Source of the DNA: Enoplolaimus lenunculus | Taxonomy: Eukaryota; Nematoda; Enoplea; Enoplida; Thoracostomopsidae | Direction: 5' to 3' | Assembly (NCBI GenBank): GCA_030248215.1 | Contig: JASANG010002509.1 | Span: forward strand, 620,001 to 684,000 | Length of the DNA stretch: 64,000 nucleotides | Part shown: one piece after another, positions 36,889 through 49,245 of the stretch | Position numbering within the stretch: the first letter of the stretch is position 1 | Layout of the letters: each line of letters begins with the position of its first letter | Translations under genes and position numbers: made by a program | The notes under the pieces: generated by a model | What the model saw: only the letters and a program-made list of their open reading frames with translations | What the model was told of the DNA's origin: nothing | Databases searched by the model: none

Positions 36889-37010
36889 CGGTCAATGTAA
36901 AGAATAGGGTCGTAAAAGTAGTATAAGCTAGGCATATTCTTAAGCCTAAGCTTAGAATGCGCTTACACGTAAACCTAAGGACAAAATTAGTTTAAAGTTT
37001 AAGGGTATGG
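36889..37010 (+). repeat. Left part of a TTAGGC-core TIR element
   Basis: GGTCAATGTAAAGAATAGGG then GTAGTATAAGC and CTTAAGCCTAAGCTTAGAA. The right end is not present. Confidence 0.5.
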
Positions 37011-37111
37011 AGAAACTACAACAAACTAACAGTTATTAGATAGTGCAGGTCGAAAAACTTTCGATCTAATAAATCAAAGTGTGTTAAGTTTCGGAAAAAC
37101 GAATACAGTGG

Positions 37112-37467
37112 CTGGGTTTTATGAACAGTTACTTAAGTATTTAATTAAGTTATACTTAAGTGATTACTTAAGTCACCGAGTTAAGTAATTGCTTAACTTT
37201 TTGAACAAAAACAAACACACGCGTATGTGAGCTATTGTCATATCAAGGAAGTAATGGTTTCGCTTTATATTAAGCAGATTCCATGAGTGTACAATTTCAA
37301 TTAAACCAAGGTTAGTATGCCTCAATGGTTACTTTGTAATAGATCAAATTTCAGCGACTTACCTTTTTACTTAACTTAAGTACGCTTTTAAAACGAGAAA
37401 ATGTTAAGGAATGATTTAGCACGTACTTAAGTACTAAGTTTTAAGTAAGGTTTTGGAAACCCAGCCC
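37112..37467. repeat. GGCTGGG...CTTAAGT inverted-repeat element
   Basis: GGCTGGGTTTTATGAACAG at the left, AGGTTTTGGAAACCCAGCC at the right, with multiple CTTAAGTA blocks. Longest of the three copies. Confidence 0.65.
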
Positions 37468-37667
37468 GTAACTCTTAAAGCTGGCATATTATTGCTGTAA
37501 TCTCCATAATTATATTCTCCGTAAATATGCACTGTTCTCGTGCAGCCGTTAGCTACCGGGGTGTACAAGTCGTAGGCCAATTTGGATTGTGGAGTTCTGA
37601 ATTTCAAGGCTTTGTGATTTGTGCAATGAAAATTAGTAGAAGTCGCCAGTTTTTGTTTAATACAAAC

Positions 37668-37772
37668 AGGTGCCGTAGTATATGCATATTCCTAAGCCTA
37701 AAGCTAAACAAAAAATTAGTTTAAAGTTTAAGCTACTCTGTTATAGTTCCGTGAAATATGGTTCGCCCTCAA
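37668..37772 (+). repeat. Diverged TTAGGC-core TIR element
   Basis: ACAGGTGCCGTAGTATATGC, ATTCCTAAGCCTAAAGC and a right part ending AAATATGGTTCGCCCTC. Confidence 0.5.
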
Positions 37773-37968
37773 AATGAGTCTACTGAATTGTAGACCCCGG
37801 CGGTTTTCTATCATTTTGTATATTGTTTGGAATTGCTTTATTGTGCGCTTTTGCGATGTTGCAAGCCGTGAGGCCGTGTTGCTGGAATAAATATTTAACC
37901 GCATTTGTTATAGTACGGAGCAACTTGCTTTAAAAAATGTTTTCACAATAACTGGCGTAAACCTATGT

Positions 37969-38118
37969 GGTCAATGTTACTTTTAATGTAGCGTATTCCT
38001 AAGCCTAAGCGTTACAAAAGGGTGTTCCTAAGCCTAAGCAAAACAATGTAATCTAGAATGTAAACTTACTCTTTTATAGACCCACCAGAAACCATTACGC
38101 CCCTTAAACTGACATGGG
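37969..38118 (+). repeat. TTAGGC-core TIR element, subfamily C
   Basis: GGTCAATGTTACTTTTAATG at the left, CGCCCCTTAAACTGACATGGGC at the right, two CCTAAGCCTAAGC blocks between. It abuts the next element after only a few bases. Confidence 0.7.
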
Positions 38119-38124
38119 CTAGCT

Positions 38125-38290
38125 GGGTGCATGTATAGAACAGGGTCGGAACAGTAGTAGAAGCATGTTCCTAAGCCTAAGGGTATGGATGAGCCTATTC
38201 CTAAGCCTAAGCAAAAAAATTAGCCAAGCTTAAACTGACTCTATTATAGCCCCTACGGAAAACGATCCGGCCCTGTTCTATACATGGGCC
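38125..38290 (+). repeat. TTAGGC-core TIR element, subfamily A
   Basis: GTGCATGTATAGAACAGGG at the left, CCCTGTTCTATACATGGGCC at the right, nearly perfect inverted tips. Good reference copy. Confidence 0.75.
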
Positions 38291-38291
38291 A

Positions 38292-38612
38292 GATGCCGGA
38301 TACAACCGGAGGTGAAAAATACTGGAGCCGGATGTCAACGAAACCTGCCAGAGGTGAGGCGAAATTAGGTGGTTAAAATGACAAATTTTAGCAATTATGT
38401 ATTGTAAAGTCGTTTAGTTGCACTCTTATTTTTTAAGAAATCTCGGCAATTCTTCCCTCAAAGTTGAGCCAACGTTAAAACGAAACGCGCCAATTTCTGC
38501 AAAACTACAGAACTTCGCTGCCGGAACCTCCGGCAAAAATTCTACCGGAACTGGAGGTCGATTTTATGACGGAGATGGAAACAGAGTGGTTGTAACCTGT
38601 CAAGGATGCATT
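38292..38612 (-). repeat. hAT-like CCGG-rich MITE
   Basis: From GATACAACCGGAGGTGAAA to GGTTGTAACCTGTC, the reverse-complement arrangement of 11892-12222, directly abutting the preceding TTAGGC element. Confidence 0.6.
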
Positions 38613-38780
38613 TTACTACATTAATAAAATTTCAAATTTGCATCTCTGCACAAGTTAGTTATTGCAACTGATCTAGCTTATCTCGAAACGCACTATATAT
38701 TCTCCAGAACTTGCTGGAGGCGTCCAAATTTATTTGAAAATGCAAACGTGGGACAGCCACTGTCAACAAGTCGGCGAAAT

Positions 38781-38918
38781 TTTACACAGGGCCGGAACAA
38801 TAATATATACCTCAACGTATTCCTAAGCCTAAGGCTAAGCAAAATGTAGGCGTAAAATCTTGCTGATTCTATTACAGCCCCGCAGGAAAATGTTCCAGCC
38901 CTGTTCTACACATGAGCC
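38781..38918 (+). repeat. TTAGGC-core TIR element, subfamily A
   Basis: ACAGGGCCGGAACAATAATA at the left, TTCCAGCCCTGTTCTACACATGAGCC at the right, short hexamer core. Confidence 0.65.
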
Positions 38919-38984
38919 TTCATTTGCAAAACTAAAATGTGACTTTTGAACTGCAAAAATAAGTTTTGACTCAGTCTAATAGGC

Positions 38985-39343
38985 GTACATCCGGCGGTGA
39001 AAAATACCGCAGCCGAAGATTAACAAAATTTTCTGGGGGTGACGCAAAATTTCTTGTTAAAATGATGATGGTAAATTTGCTAATTTGAACAAACGTTTAT
39101 CTTGTGTTGTCAAAAGTTTTGGTCAAACGCTTGTTTTATAAAAATTTGGAAAATTTAACTATTACAATTATACTACTTACTTGCTAAAACCCATAGACGC
39201 ACGAAGTGACAGAATAATTTTTTTAACACCATCCAAAATTTCGCCGCTGAAGATGTCGGAATTTTGCGGGCACATATTCTACTTGACAAGAGCCGATGTC
39301 TATTTTGTGCCGGAACCACAGGCACACATCCGGTCGCACTCTG
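38985..39343 (-). repeat. Diverged hAT-like CCGG-rich element
   Basis: CGTACATCCGGCGGTGAAAA at the left and CACATCCGGTCGCACTCTG at the right, related to 38292-38612. Confidence 0.45.
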
Positions 39344-39877
39344 ATGTTCGTCTGTCGATGAAATACCACAGTACATTTTTCATTTCGTTTGATGTTTGAT
39401 GTTACTTTATAACCAGTGAATAGACCTTTTACGACAACATAAAATAAACGTCCACTGCGGCGAATCCAGAAATTGGTATCGGTAGTCGTGCGATATCAAA
39501 TACAGAAGAACGCTTAGCGTGCAAGCAACAGAACAAACGCGCATTTTAGTACTAAATATTAATGCCAAAATTTCAATTTCATCCATGTCACTCGGATTCG
39601 CCTGTGAACGCCCATTCAGTATATGTTCAATTTGAATGTTTTTATCCTTCAAAAATGAATCCGAAGTTTATCGTTTCAGCAATACTTTAAGCTGTTCTAT
39701 TGTTAAACTTTTAGTTTCAATTTTTAAAAAACGTCGAATTCAACACAGGTATAAAAAAACTGGGCTTTTTTAAGTTTAAATTAAATAGTTTTGAACTCAA
39801 GCTCAAATTTTGAAGTATGCATGGTTTTATAAAATTTTTGGACTCGAGATAATTTTTTCGTTTCTTTTTTTGTACTT

Positions 39878-40063
39878 TGTAAAAGAACAGGGGCGGAACA
39901 TTATTATAATTATATTCCTAAGCCCAAAGCTGTAGCCTAAGCGTAAGAATGAGCATATTCCTGGGCGTAAGCCTAAGCCAAGCAAAAAAATTAGCGTAAA
40001 CCTTAAGCTTACTCTATTGCAGTCCTACAGCAAAACGTTCCGCCACTGATCTTTGCATGGACC
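39878..40063 (+). repeat. TTAGGC-core TIR element, subfamily B
   Basis: TGTAAAAGAACAGGGGCGG at the left, AACGTTCCGCCACTGATCTTTGCATGGACC at the right. The core has CCTAAGC and GTAAGCCTAAGCC. Confidence 0.7.
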
Positions 40064-40758
40064 CTATAAGCTTTAGCTGTTTGTATTGCTAAAGCTGAAT
40101 GTTTTGTAACTTCATATTAATGTTAGCAGTAGCGGAGCGAAAAATTTATCACAGAGTCCCTCCGACATAAGTATATTAATAGTGACAAAGGGTCATGAGC
40201 GTAATGGAGTTGAAGCCGAACGCAATTTCATCGCCTTAATACAGAACGTTAGGTGTGATCCCTATAGGGAGATGGAGTGCCCTGTTTTTTCAATATACGC
40301 GCATTATACGAAGAAATATTTCAAAAGTTTGCTAGGCCCGTTTTAATTATAGGGACCTTCTGACCGGAAAAGAGACAGATTGGGAACTTCCCAACTTAGA
40401 AGCTGTAAGGCGTATGCTTTGGATTAGGTTCATGTTTAGCTTACTTAAGTATCGTTTCAGAAACGCAGCCAATCAGTTGTTTTACTTATCGGTTCCAAGA
40501 CACAATCATATAATCTTACTTGAAAATAGATCGTTTGGCACATAACTCTGTCTAAACAATCATAGCATTGTAACACATAGTACAAATGCCATGGTGTTGC
40601 TAAGGTGTTTATGAGGGCGTTCACAGGTGCCTGTGTATTTAGCACGAACTTAGACTTGTATAAAGAAGTGTAAAGCCTAAACACAAGACACTGAAAGCTT
40701 TTAGCATCGACTTTAGGTTGTAAGTATAGCCATCGAGGATCGATTTGTATTACTTCGG

Positions 40759-40904
40759 GGCCAATGTATACAACAGCGCCGGAACAGTAGTATAAGCATA
40801 TTCCTAAGACTAAACCTTAGCAAAAAACGAGTTAATCTAGAGGTTACGCTTACTCACTTACAGTCCGCCGGAAAAACGTTCCGGCCCTGTTCTATACATG
40901 GGCC
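40759..40904 (+). repeat. TTAGGC-core TIR element, subfamily A
   Basis: GGCCAATGTATACAACAGCG at the left, CCGGCCCTGTTCTATACATGGGCC at the right. The right half is duplicated downstream (40831-41550). Confidence 0.7.
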
Positions 40905-41550
40905 GACTTCGGTAAAAACAATACGGTCAACATGAGGTTTCAAGTCGCATTGTGGTTGCGTTTTATAATTGTTTTTTTTTCGTATTTGGTATGTCAATCT
41001 GGCCCAATTTGCTTAAATCAAAAATAGTTTGGCTCACTTTTGAGGTAAAACTTTAATTTTTGTTATGCTCGAAAGAATATATTTATCTAGGCATTGTTGT
41101 CGCTAAAATCTTAACGAGTTAATCTAGAGGTTACGCTTACTCACTTACAGTCCGCCGGAAAAACGTTCCGGCCCTGTTCTATACATGGGCACTTGAAAAG
41201 GCACAGAGGTTTCAAGTCGCAGGTGCAAATTTTTTTTAATCGCCCAAAAAAAAATTAAAAAAAATTAAATATAGTTAATCTAGAGGTTACGCTTACTCAC
41301 TTACAGTCCGCCGGAAAAACGTTCCGGCCCTGTTCTATACATGGGCCGACTTCGGTAAAAACAATACGGTCAACATGAGGTTTCAAGTCGCATTGTGGTT
41401 GCGTTTTATAATTGTTTTTTTTTCGTATTTGGTATGTCAATCTGGCCCAATTTGCTTAAATCAAAACTAGTTTGGCTCACTTTTGAGGTAAAACTTTAAT
41501 TTTTGTTATGCTCGAAAGAATATATATATCTAGGCATTGTTGTCGCTAAA
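40831..41550 (+). repeat. Local direct duplication including half of a TTAGGC element
   Basis: The segment from GTTAATCTAGAGGTTACGC through ATACATGGGC starts at 40831, 41118 and 41274. About 280 bp (to CGCTAAAATCTT) is nearly identical in the first and third; the second is short and ends in a TTTTTAATCGCCC/AAAAATT stretch. Confidence 0.75.
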
Positions 41551-42840
41551 ATCTTGGACATTGTACAACAGCTTCAACAGCATTAACGCGAAACGACCCA
41601 TTTAATGAAATTGCAGAACCGGGGGGGGAAAACAATGCTTACTTGTGTTCGCCCTCAGGTCGGTGGTTAAACCTTGATCGTGGCTGTTCCAACAGCCCAT
41701 TTAGGTAATAAAATATGTGATCCCAGCTATTATTATCCTACTAAATTCTGTTAAGATTCAGACGCGCTGGGTACAGTGAAATCTGTACAACAATCGACGC
41801 TGGCTTGTCTCAATATTGACGGGGATACGTTTCATGGGTGACGAGACGACATGTATACGCAGGGGGCATTGCAATGCACCGTCCCAGGCTTTCTTAAACA
41901 ATATATATTTATTCTTGCTATTGTTGATGACGTATCGTTCGTATCTGGTGTTTCAACCTGAGTTAGACTTCAAATGTTGCAGTTCCAGTTTATATATGCT
42001 TGTATCATGTAGACATGCATATGTTGAAAGGGCAGATACGTTTTTGTGCACTTTTGCAACGTTTAACTTTAAGGCTTACGTTTGGGCACAGGCTTACGTT
42101 TCGAAAAGGCAAACCAATCTCTAAACCTTGCCCTAGGCCTGAGCGTAAAGCCTAAGCTTGTAGGCTAAACTGTGCAATCGCCAGCGGACATATATCACAG
42201 TACGTTATAAATTGTCTCTTTTCGTTTGTATCCGTTACTGTTTGGAATATTATTCGCTTTTATGTATACAATTCGCCTAAATTTGCGCATTGCGCAAGTG
42301 TTAGCGAACTCAAAAATGTCTGTATGCAACTTTTCTAATCATACAACAATCGCGTTTACGTATTATGAAACTACTGTAAAAATGGAAACTTGCCCAAAAT
42401 ACGTATGTGAGGTATTCCAGTTAAATATATAGATAAGCGCATTTCGCGCGTAGATTCGTTCGTAAAAACAACCACGCGGCTTTAAATTCAGATTTGTCTT
42501 TCTAGCTTTTATCTAAACATATTAAACGAATCAACGTCGGAGCGGTGTTTAATCAGACATTTTCTCACGTTCACCGCCATAGCTTGCGTTCAAAGCTTAA
42601 TTGCATCGTTAAACTGTGCGCAAAACTGCGCTTTTTGGTAGTATTTGAACAGAGTTTGCATTTTATATTGCAATCTGCAAACAAAATTGCAGATTTAGTG
42701 TTTACATTTGAAACATTTGTCAGTGTCTTTAGCATTGAAATGGTCCTAAGCTGTTTAAATGCTTATACAAGTTGAGTATAAAATTTATTGAATTTTTGAG
42801 AAGAAAACTCATTTTTTTAAAATAAAAAATAACGTTTGTG
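41551..42840. other. Gap with no recognised gene
   Basis: Only scattered degenerate TTAGGC hexamers (about 42070-42165) were seen. Open frames here look like chance. Confidence 0.45.
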
Positions 42841-42844
42841 AGAA

Positions 42845-43432
42845 AGTGTGATTGATGAATGAGGTTAAAGACACGAATTAGGAAGGATTCCGGGATTGAA
42901 CTCCCACCAGACCAGGACATGGTTGCTTACAATGAAACATTAGCCAACGACTTACGTCCTATTCACACGTGCAAATTTTTGCAGCAAAATCTTGCACGTG
43001 CAACATGCATGTACAAGTTTGGTCACAAAACAGCTTTGAAGTTTTTGCTGCTGCAAATTATTCACTGGAATTTATGCTATTGAATTAAATTCGCAGCTGT
43101 GAATGCAGTTGCAAGCCACTGGAATTTCTTGCGCATGCAGCTTGATCGGTCAATCGTAATGTTTCTTTGAAAATAATTGCAGTTGCATGTATTTCGTGCA
43201 AGTTGCAGCTGCGAGTTCTTGCTTCAAAAACTTGCACGTGTGAATGCGACTTTAAGCATTAAATTTAGACTAAAGTTAAATAAAATTGGTTTTGATTTTC
43301 GAAACGAAAAAAAGTCGTTTTTTTCTTCAAATACAAAAACGTTTGTGACAAAACGGAAATAATTTACACCAAGAACGCCGAATTAAACGGGATCCGGGCT
43401 CGATCCGCCCACTAGACCCCTCACAAGATTAA
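42845..43432. repeat. CACACGTGCAAG TIR element flanked by two tRNA-like B-box segments
   Basis: The inner element (about 42958-43255) starts ATTCACACGTGCAAATTTTTG and ends CAAAAACTTGCACGTGTGAAT. On each side the minus strand carries related TGGTCTGGTGGGAGTTCAATC CC and GGTCTAGTGGGCGGATCGAGCCC strings, like fragments of one SINE on both sides. A second copy of the inner element is at 47222-47490. Confidence 0.5.
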
Positions 43433-43717
43433 AATTTTGTATCGAACAATAAGCACAGTTTACGAATATGAGTAAGTGTTTATAAAGCAAAAACTGTTAT
43501 CTTAAACAAATTGTGTCGCTTACACAAATCAGAATGAAACATTAATTTGATTAATTTCGTAAATAAGTCGTGAGCTGCGCAACCCGATACAAACTTTAGC
43601 CTGTAATCTATTGCGTTCGCTGATTACAATTGAACGTGGCTGAGAAATATTATTGATGCTTTTGATAAGGAATACCTACTGTGTATCCGGAGTCATACTG
43701 TCTGAGACTGTTAGGGT

Positions 43718-43862
43718 TACGCTATACTTTTGTTGACGTTCGGCGCCGTCTGTCACCCGTCTTGGGCGCCAATCCGTCATACGTCCGGCACCGTCTGTAA
43801 CCTGTACGGCACCGTCCGTCACTCGCGTGACGCCCGTCACCGGGCGTTGCCGTACGCAAATT
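43718..43862. repeat. Truncated CGTACGGC GC-rich element
   Basis: TTACGCTATACTTTTGTTGAC at the left, then repeated GGCACCGTCCGTCAC-type units. The right TIR is missing. Full copy at 61776-62213. Confidence 0.55.
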
Positions 43863-43863
43863 A

Positions 43864-44021
43864 CACACTTATATTCCAGGTGAGTTAATTAATTAAGCTC
43901 AGAATGAATTAATTCAATTCAGAGTTCTGACTTCTGAAAGGCCTAATTCCACAACTCACACTTCTGAGTGGATTCAACTCTATTTTGCGTTAAAATCAAC
44001 TCACTGGAATTTACCGTGTGC
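43864..44021. repeat. GTGAGTTAATTAATT inverted-repeat element
   Basis: ACACACTTATATTCCAGGTG at the left and AACTCACTGGAATTTACCG TGT at the right, inverted, with CAGAGTTCTGACTTCTGAAAG centrally. Copies at 55620-55800 and 55866-55990. Confidence 0.6.
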
Positions 44022-45612
44022 TCTCAGCAATAAACCGCATCCGATATTATTAATTTTTTGCTATTAAATTTACTTTGTTATTTGTTCGTGACAATATCAA
44101 ATATGTTAGCATGACCCAGTTTAACCTTTTGAATATAAACCCAACCTTTGATTAGTATAGAGCGGCATCTTGCGACTGATACATACCCTAAAGCTGTATT
44201 GCCCTTTTATCGTCACACTTTTGCTATTTTTCGTCAGTCCATGCTGTTTTGATTATTTAGTTTGGGTTGCATGAATATCACCATAGTAACCATTTTATGT
44301 AATCAGTGAATGCATAGTTGGATCCAAGGGTAGGCTACCCCGGCCATGGGTCCCAGCATGAATCAAAGCGACACTTTTAAGGTTTAGCCCTAAAATTACA
44401 ATAGGCGTCTGTAGTCGCTTCCCTTACGAGGTTTTTTTACAGTCATATCTGGCGCGACCCTTCGTTTTAAGCTCCTGAAACTGCCACTGAGAGTTCATGT
44501 TTTGGCTTTGAGCATAATGCGTTTTTCCTGGCCGACATACGTTTCGAGTGACTTTATGCCACAAGCGTACGGGTCATTGGAGGTAAACCATTTTTGACCG
44601 AAAAGTAAATTATTTGCATTTGAAAGAAAAATGACAACTTTTTCGGAAAAATTGGGTTTGCCGGACACGGCACAAGTCCTTTTTGAACATGAGATGATGG
44701 TGCCTCACACTGCCCTTGTGACCGGTACTCTTGTGGTTACGCATTGGGTTGTTTGTTTTAATGCGATTTCGCCTCGTACTATGAGTACTGTTTAACAAGT
44801 CACCTGGTCTTATGATACGTTTTGAAAGCTTTAGGGCAGTTTTGTTGAGGAAAAACTTGATGTACAAAGTATATTTTGAATTTGTTCAACTATAACCACG
44901 AACCGCAATGGCTTAGAATTTGCTATCAGACAAGAGCGTGAAAATTTTTTGTAAACAATTTTTCTGCAGAATTTGTTTGTGATAAAAGGTTAAGGTCCCT
45001 ACGGTACAATTTTTTGTTTTATAGCATTTATCAGCCCGCCTCGCCGTCAAAAATTTTTATATCCGCTTCAGATGGGGAAGAATATTTCTCGTCAAAGCAA
45101 GAAATATTTTCCTAACAAACAATTCTTCAAATACAGGTTAAAAACTTTCTGGCCATGGAGCAAACCTGTTCGTAGAAAAGAAGCAGCGCCCCATCGCCTC
45201 CCCATCACCACCCTCCTCTGGTTATGGGCTTGCCTGGTATAAGCAACGATCCGAAGGTTAAAAGCGCCCATTTTCTGGTTCCACAAGAGAACCAACTTGA
45301 ACCTGAAAGTCAACCGAGAGAAATTTCGTTTACGAAATTATACAGAAAATATGGGCAAATGTAAAATAGTTTTCGAATGTATAACATCTGTTCGACAGAA
45401 CTTTTCAACATTAACTCGAAACTCATATACAGCGTCGAACTAGTTTTACCCGTGATACCGTAGTTTGACGCGTAATTGTTGCGATTAGTAGTTTTTTACT
45501 ACAAAACTACACTGTAACGATTATGCCATTGCAGGCATTTGCGTTTTGTTGTCTATTCTATTTCAATTCAGTGCTCAGAATAGACAACATATTTCAAATT
45601 TTACCACATTGC
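44022..45612. other. Gap with no gene recognised
   Basis: No repeat family identified. A 49-codon plus-strand open stretch near 44650-44795 (KLGLPDTAQVLFEHEMMVPH...) reads protein-like but has no start, splice context or recognised family. Confidence 0.35.
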
Positions 45613-45816
45613 TTAACCCTTTCTCACATGAATATTTTCAATTTCAAGTGAGATGTAATTTCAAGGTAAGATCTGATCCCCAGTCTCTCTCGGGTTGGAG
45701 GCGTTTGCGATGACTACTGAGCGATAGGATCTTGACGCTCGAGCCCGAGGGGGCTGTCACGTCGTACATTAATGTATTTAGTTGTTCATAGTGTACAAAT
45801 TGAGCGAACAGGTTAA
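45613..45816 (-). repeat. piggyBac-like TTAACCC element with tRNA-like interior
   Basis: TTAACCCTTTCTCAC at the left and GAGCGAACAGGTTAA at the right are approximately inverted. The minus strand interior shows CGCTCAGTAGTCATCG, CCTCCAACCC and CTGGGGATCAGATC, resembling a tRNA body. Confidence 0.5.
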
Positions 45817-45949
45817 GGATGTATAAAAAAAAATTTTTCGAAATGTACGCAATAATTTTGCACCAATTTTTCAAAAATTTATACCTAATTACTATCTTGT
45901 AAAAGTTTTCCGGTCCTATAAATAATGACTGTACCAATAAAATATTATC

Positions 45950-46075
45950 AGACTTAGGCTCACGTTTAGCCTAAGCCACAACCTAAGCCTAAGTCTACCA
46001 CTAAACTCTCAACAGCTTAATAGGCTTAGTTTGTGGCTTATAGCTAAACGTGAACTCAACAGCTTAGGCTTACAA
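45950..46075. repeat. Degenerate TTAGGC-hexamer inverted repeat
   Basis: Opposed GGCTCACGTTTAGCCTAAGCC and GGCTTATAGCTAAACGTGAAC-like blocks, without the family's GGCC tips. Confidence 0.35.
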
Positions 46076-47221
46076 AAATCATAAGCAGTAGCGTGAGGCA
46101 AACTTTTGCCTTGTATCGAATTAACATTAAGAAAAACTAAAACAAATGGCATTTCAATGGAAATTGGCGCCCTCCCATAGACTATAAAACGTTCATTGCT
46201 AATATAATTGATTAAAAAACCACGAAAAAGGTCTGTAATTTTTTGTTTCAACCATTCATAGACGTACCTGTACAAATTCTGGTGTAAAAATGAAACATTT
46301 CAACGCGTTGAGTTTAAAATCCGCCCATCACCACAAATCGCCTGAGTATATATATAATTATAAATTTCAATATTTGTGCAAAATTTGAGTATAGTTGTAA
46401 CGCGGTGTAATCTCGTCGTCTCAATGGAAACAAAATAACGATAACTAAAGCGTTGGTATTTATATTGGGGGGAGGCTTTTTTTCGACGATATCGACCTTG
46501 TGAAAATTATTTATTCCTTTGAATCGACCACTGATCGACGCAAAATCAAATAAATATGATCGTGCGAAAAAAAATTGCGTAAAAAGTTTCGTTACAATTC
46601 GCCGTGTAACATGATACATATGCGTTTTATACGCAAGAAATATACGCGTTTGTGGTTGCGTTCATTCGCACGCATACGCAGCGTTGAGGTTTGCACTGGA
46701 GTGGGTTGCAATTTGGCTTGGTTACGGTTCGCACTAACACCAAAAATGGCTAAGATATTGGGTTAGCAGAAGCGAATCGTTAGCGATTAAAAATAACGCG
46801 ATAGTGATAGTAGTTGGTTAGAGAGTGTTTAGACCCGTAGCTGTTTTCAAGGTACGCCACCTTCATTGAGCATCAAAGTATTGCAAATATTACACATTTT
46901 GATTTACTAACAAATTTGCTGCGCAGGTGGGTACTGCGGTGGATATTGCGATGCGTTTCGATTGCGTATTGTATGATCAAGCAGCGAATTTGGCGGGATC
47001 AATCTTATGTATTTTGACAAGTGCCAGGGACCTTGCAGTGTAACTTATTTTAGTCTGATCCAAGGTTTTTATACAACCGCTTGAGCGGTTAAGACGTCGT
47101 ATTTTCAAAATTTTATTCATGAAAGTGTACTAAAATCTGTGTATTAACACAGGCTTTCGATTTAAAGTTGTTCATAGTTTAAAGTTTCATTGGAACAAAT
47201 TATAAATAAAGCTAAACGCCA

Positions 47222-47490
47222 TATTCACACGTGCAAGTTTTTGCTGCGCGAAATTGCAACTGCAACTTTAACACTTGCAAGTTTTATTCAAAATCCCGCT
47301 CGAAAAACTTGTAGCTGCAAATAATTCATTAAAAATCATAGCGACGAATTTCACATGTGTCAATAACCGTGCAAGTTCACTGAATTTATTGCGGCCGCTT
47401 TCTTATTAGCGAATGAAAAACGGCAAGTTCTGCGTGCAAATTGCAGCTGCAAGTTCTCACAGCAAACACTTTCCCATGTGACTGGGGCTT
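47222..47490. repeat. CACACGTGCAAG TIR element
   Basis: ATTCACACGTGCAAGTTTTTG at the left, with CTTGCAAGTTT, AACTTGTAGCTGCAAATAATTC and a right arm ending CTTTCCCATGTGACTGGGGC. Confidence 0.5.
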
Positions 47491-47713
47491 GGCTTTCAAA
47501 GCTTTTCGTGGCTGAAGTAAAGTAATCAAAATCAAAAACAAATTATGCAATTAGCTGTTTTTTCCGAAATTAGAAATTCATTTCGGGATATCCAAATAAT
47601 AACCAAAGTTTAATTTTCGATTTCGGATATCTGGTACCTGGCCTAATTATATAACCAAAACAGGAATAATTGCAGAAATATCAGGATATACGAACCCGAA
47701 AAATGTTACTATT

Positions 47714-47847
47714 AGGGTCGTCCCGGTTTCTGGTGGGTCGTAAATGAGTAGGCTTACATTCTAGACTACATTGTTTTGCTTAGGCTTAGGCTTAGACTTA
47801 GGAATGCGCTGGATCTACTGTTACGGCCCGAAACAAAACATTGGCCA
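47714..47847 (-). repeat. TTAGGC-core TIR element, subfamily C
   Basis: GGGTCGTCCCGGTTTCTGGTG at the left, CTACTGTTACGGCCCG...CATTGGCC at the right. Confidence 0.65.
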
Positions 47848-48204
47848 GGTTCCTGATCGAAACTACGGTGACTTTAAAACTTAAACATTTAACTTTTAAC
47901 GAATTTTTTGAAATTTTAAACTTTTTAACTATACATAATTGCGTAGTTAGAAAATTTGTGAGAATTTTTACTACTTCGCATTGTAGCCAAACAAAACTGT
48001 GACGGGAATGGCCGTTTGTTTCAAGGTCAAATTCAAAATATCTTGTACGATGAAGGGCTGTCTCATGCTCATTTGAACTGTTTTTTATTTAAATGTATTT
48101 TTTCGTTCGTCGTTTTAATAGCAAACAAGGAAAAGTTGACAAAAAATGAATTCGTTTGAGCAAACTTCAGACGGGTAATCTCACAGGTGAAATGAGTTTT
48201 AATT

Positions 48205-48476
48205 TTAACCCTTTCTCCAACGAATATTTTCAATTTCGTATGAGGCGTAATGTCAAGGTGGCATACGATTTTCAGTCTCGAGGGTAGGAGGCGTTTACGA
48301 AGACCACTGTGCTACAGGAGCTTGACGCTCCAGCCCGAGGCGGCTCCCTCGTCTTGTAGCAATTGTGCAATGCGCATATATGTTAGAAATGTTAAACACT
48401 GCAGACAGTGTCTGTGTTGCTCGTATATTACTTGTATTTAGTTGCTCATAGTATATTCTATGAGTTAAAGGGTTAA
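48205..48476 (-). repeat. piggyBac-like TTAACCC element with tRNA-like interior (best copy)
   Basis: TTAACCCTTTCTCC at the left and GAGTTAAAGGGTTAA at the right: TTAA target-site type with inverted CCCTTT tips. The minus strand interior has CACAGTGGTCTTCG, CTCCTACCCTCGAG and CTGAAAATCG. It directly abuts the next TIR element. Confidence 0.55.
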
Positions 48477-48922
48477 TACTGTATTGACCCGGATAAGAGG
48501 GGTAATAAGAGGGGGTCCCCATTTTGAGTCCAAATCAATAGGTGTCCGTATCCTTATAAATAGTCCGTAAGCGGATAGCGTCCCTAAACCCTAGTAAGAG
48601 TCCATAAATGTCAATTAGCCCTTAATTTTAGCGCATAAATGACTCCAGGACCAAATAATTTGAGTTTGAAACTTTAATGCGTATAAATTTTGAAAGTACA
48701 TTCATAATTATTACCTTGTATTATCGCTCAAGCTAGTGACACACGAGAAATAAATGTTTAATTCAACGGATAATTGCAGTACCGGATATATATCAGTAAC
48801 GAAGGCCAGTGGAGCGTGGGTTAAAAATAAATAACAGTCCGTAACCGAATAACAAGGGGGGTACCCTATGGAGAGGCCAAATAAATATCAGTCCCCCCTT
48901 TTATTCGGGTCAATACAGTATT
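48475..48922. repeat. AATACTGTATTGACCCG TIR element
   Basis: AATACTGTATTGACCCGGATA at the left and ATTCGGGTCAATACAGTATT at the right form TIRs of about 17-21 bp with one mismatch region, followed by G- and C-rich sub-terminal blocks. Confidence 0.7.
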
Positions 48923-49245
48923 GAGTATCATCAATAGCCAAATACCCAATAAAAGCCTTTGAAACATTTTGTTACACCGGTCGCCACCCGGTGTCTACTT
49001 ACTGCTAAGAACGCTCGTGGCTGGTAAGCAAGCAATGTTCAGGTGTTCGAACTGATTTACGAACGAGCAAAGAAAATTTTAGCTAAAAAGCCGTCATAGA
49101 CTCATCGAGTCCTTTTGGATTGAGCCCCAATCATGTCAATCTATCAGTACTGAGTTTCAGCATCGCAACACTGCGGCTGTAAAATACTTGATTTGAACAT
49201 TTTGGTTTACCATCTGGTGTTTGGTACAGCCCATGTTACTTTTAG

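Noticed and set aside
36661-36935. Lys-rich and Phe-rich frames
   Set aside because: Translation of an A-rich low-complexity run.
44650-44795. 49-codon protein-like plus-strand stretch
   Set aside because: No start, splice sites or recognised family; length is within chance for this region.
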